DNA of 6,905 nucleotides from Actinomycetota bacterium. GTDB taxonomy: Bacteria; Actinomycetota; Thermoleophilia; UBA2241. Positions 6,800 through 6,905 of the stretch are shown here, in pieces. The notes beneath the pieces were generated by a model. That model made no database searches. It worked only from the letters and a program-made list of their open reading frames with translations, and was not told where the DNA came from. The first letter of the stretch is position 1, and every line of letters begins with the position of its first letter. A program made the position numbers and the translations under genes. Location: positions 4,749 to 11,653 of the forward strand of contig PKYM01000294.1 in NCBI GenBank assembly GCA_003132645.1, given 5' to 3'.

Positions 6800-6905
6800 T
6801 GGCCATCGTCTCGATCACCATCGACGGCGCGCCGCACCAGGTCGACTCCGACCGCAACCTGCTCGACATCTGCCTCTCGCTGGGCTACGACGTGCCCTAC
6901 TTCTG
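6799..6905 (+). CDS. nuoG: NADH-quinone oxidoreductase subunit G (NuoG, complex I), 3'-partial
   Basis: Start of the large iron-sulfur subunit of complex I, which in the E. coli protein carries cluster N1b, several [4Fe-4S] clusters and a molybdopterin-oxidoreductase-like domain. Only the first 35 residues are present: MAIVSITIDG followed by LLDICLSLGYDVPYF. This matches the ferredoxin-like N-terminus of E. coli NuoG, where PYF is followed by the first N1b Cys; the window ends at TG, compatible with that Cys codon. The ATG shares its A with the nuoF TGA stop (TGATG) and has a strong Shine-Dalgarno. Everything downstream, including the remaining ligands, is outside the window. Confidence 0.92.
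   Translation, partial: MAIVSITIDGAPHQVDSDRNLLDICLSLGYDVPYF

Overview
The window reads as one unbroken, same-strand (+) respiratory gene cluster from a high-GC bacterium (codon third positions are almost all G or C). In order it holds: the 3' part of a fused cytochrome c oxidase subunit I-III gene (1-2509, 5' end outside the window), nuoB (2506-3156), a fused nuoCD (3163-4923), nuoE (4975-5439), nuoF (5432-6799) and the first 35 codons of nuoG (6799 onward, cut by the window end). Junctions are tight: a 4-nt ATGA overlap, a 6-nt gap, a 51-nt gap, an 8-nt overlap and a 1-nt overlap. No promoter, terminator, tRNA, rRNA, mobile element or CRISPR array was recognised. The only gap above 10 nt, 4924-4974, carries a short imperfect tandem repeat and a possible leader ORF.

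The Nuo proteins are clearly of the E. coli type: nuoC and nuoD are fused, and NuoB, NuoCD, NuoE and NuoF align to the E. coli proteins nearly without gaps as far as I can recall those sequences. The oxidase is an A1-type (D- and K-channel) heme-copper oxidase. Subunits I and III are in one polypeptide, as in Thermus caa3, and residues used by E. coli cytochrome bo3 to bind quinol are absent. Together this points to an aerobic, high-GC Gram-negative lineage outside the Enterobacteria. Myxococcota/Desulfobacterota-like, Acidobacteriota or Gemmatimonadota would all fit; the window alone does not decide.

Functionally, the entry point of the respiratory chain (the complex I peripheral arm: NuoEFG NADH-dehydrogenase module and NuoB/CD quinone-reducing module) is genetically coupled to the terminal oxidase. 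The usual first gene, nuoA, is not between the oxidase and nuoB, so it must lie elsewhere or be missing.

The most interesting signal is in NuoF. The conserved second Glu of the GEET motif, which contacts the NADH adenosine ribose and is understood to exclude NADPH, is Ala (A187). The neighbouring Lys is Arg (R204), and two adenine-pocket positions are His. This is the pattern one might expect in a complex I that accepts NADPH, although a drifting or repurposed nucleotide site is an alternative. NuoD also has an altered quinone-site loop (HGGTHG for the usual HPxxHG), so both the electron-input and the electron-output site of this complex I are non-canonical.
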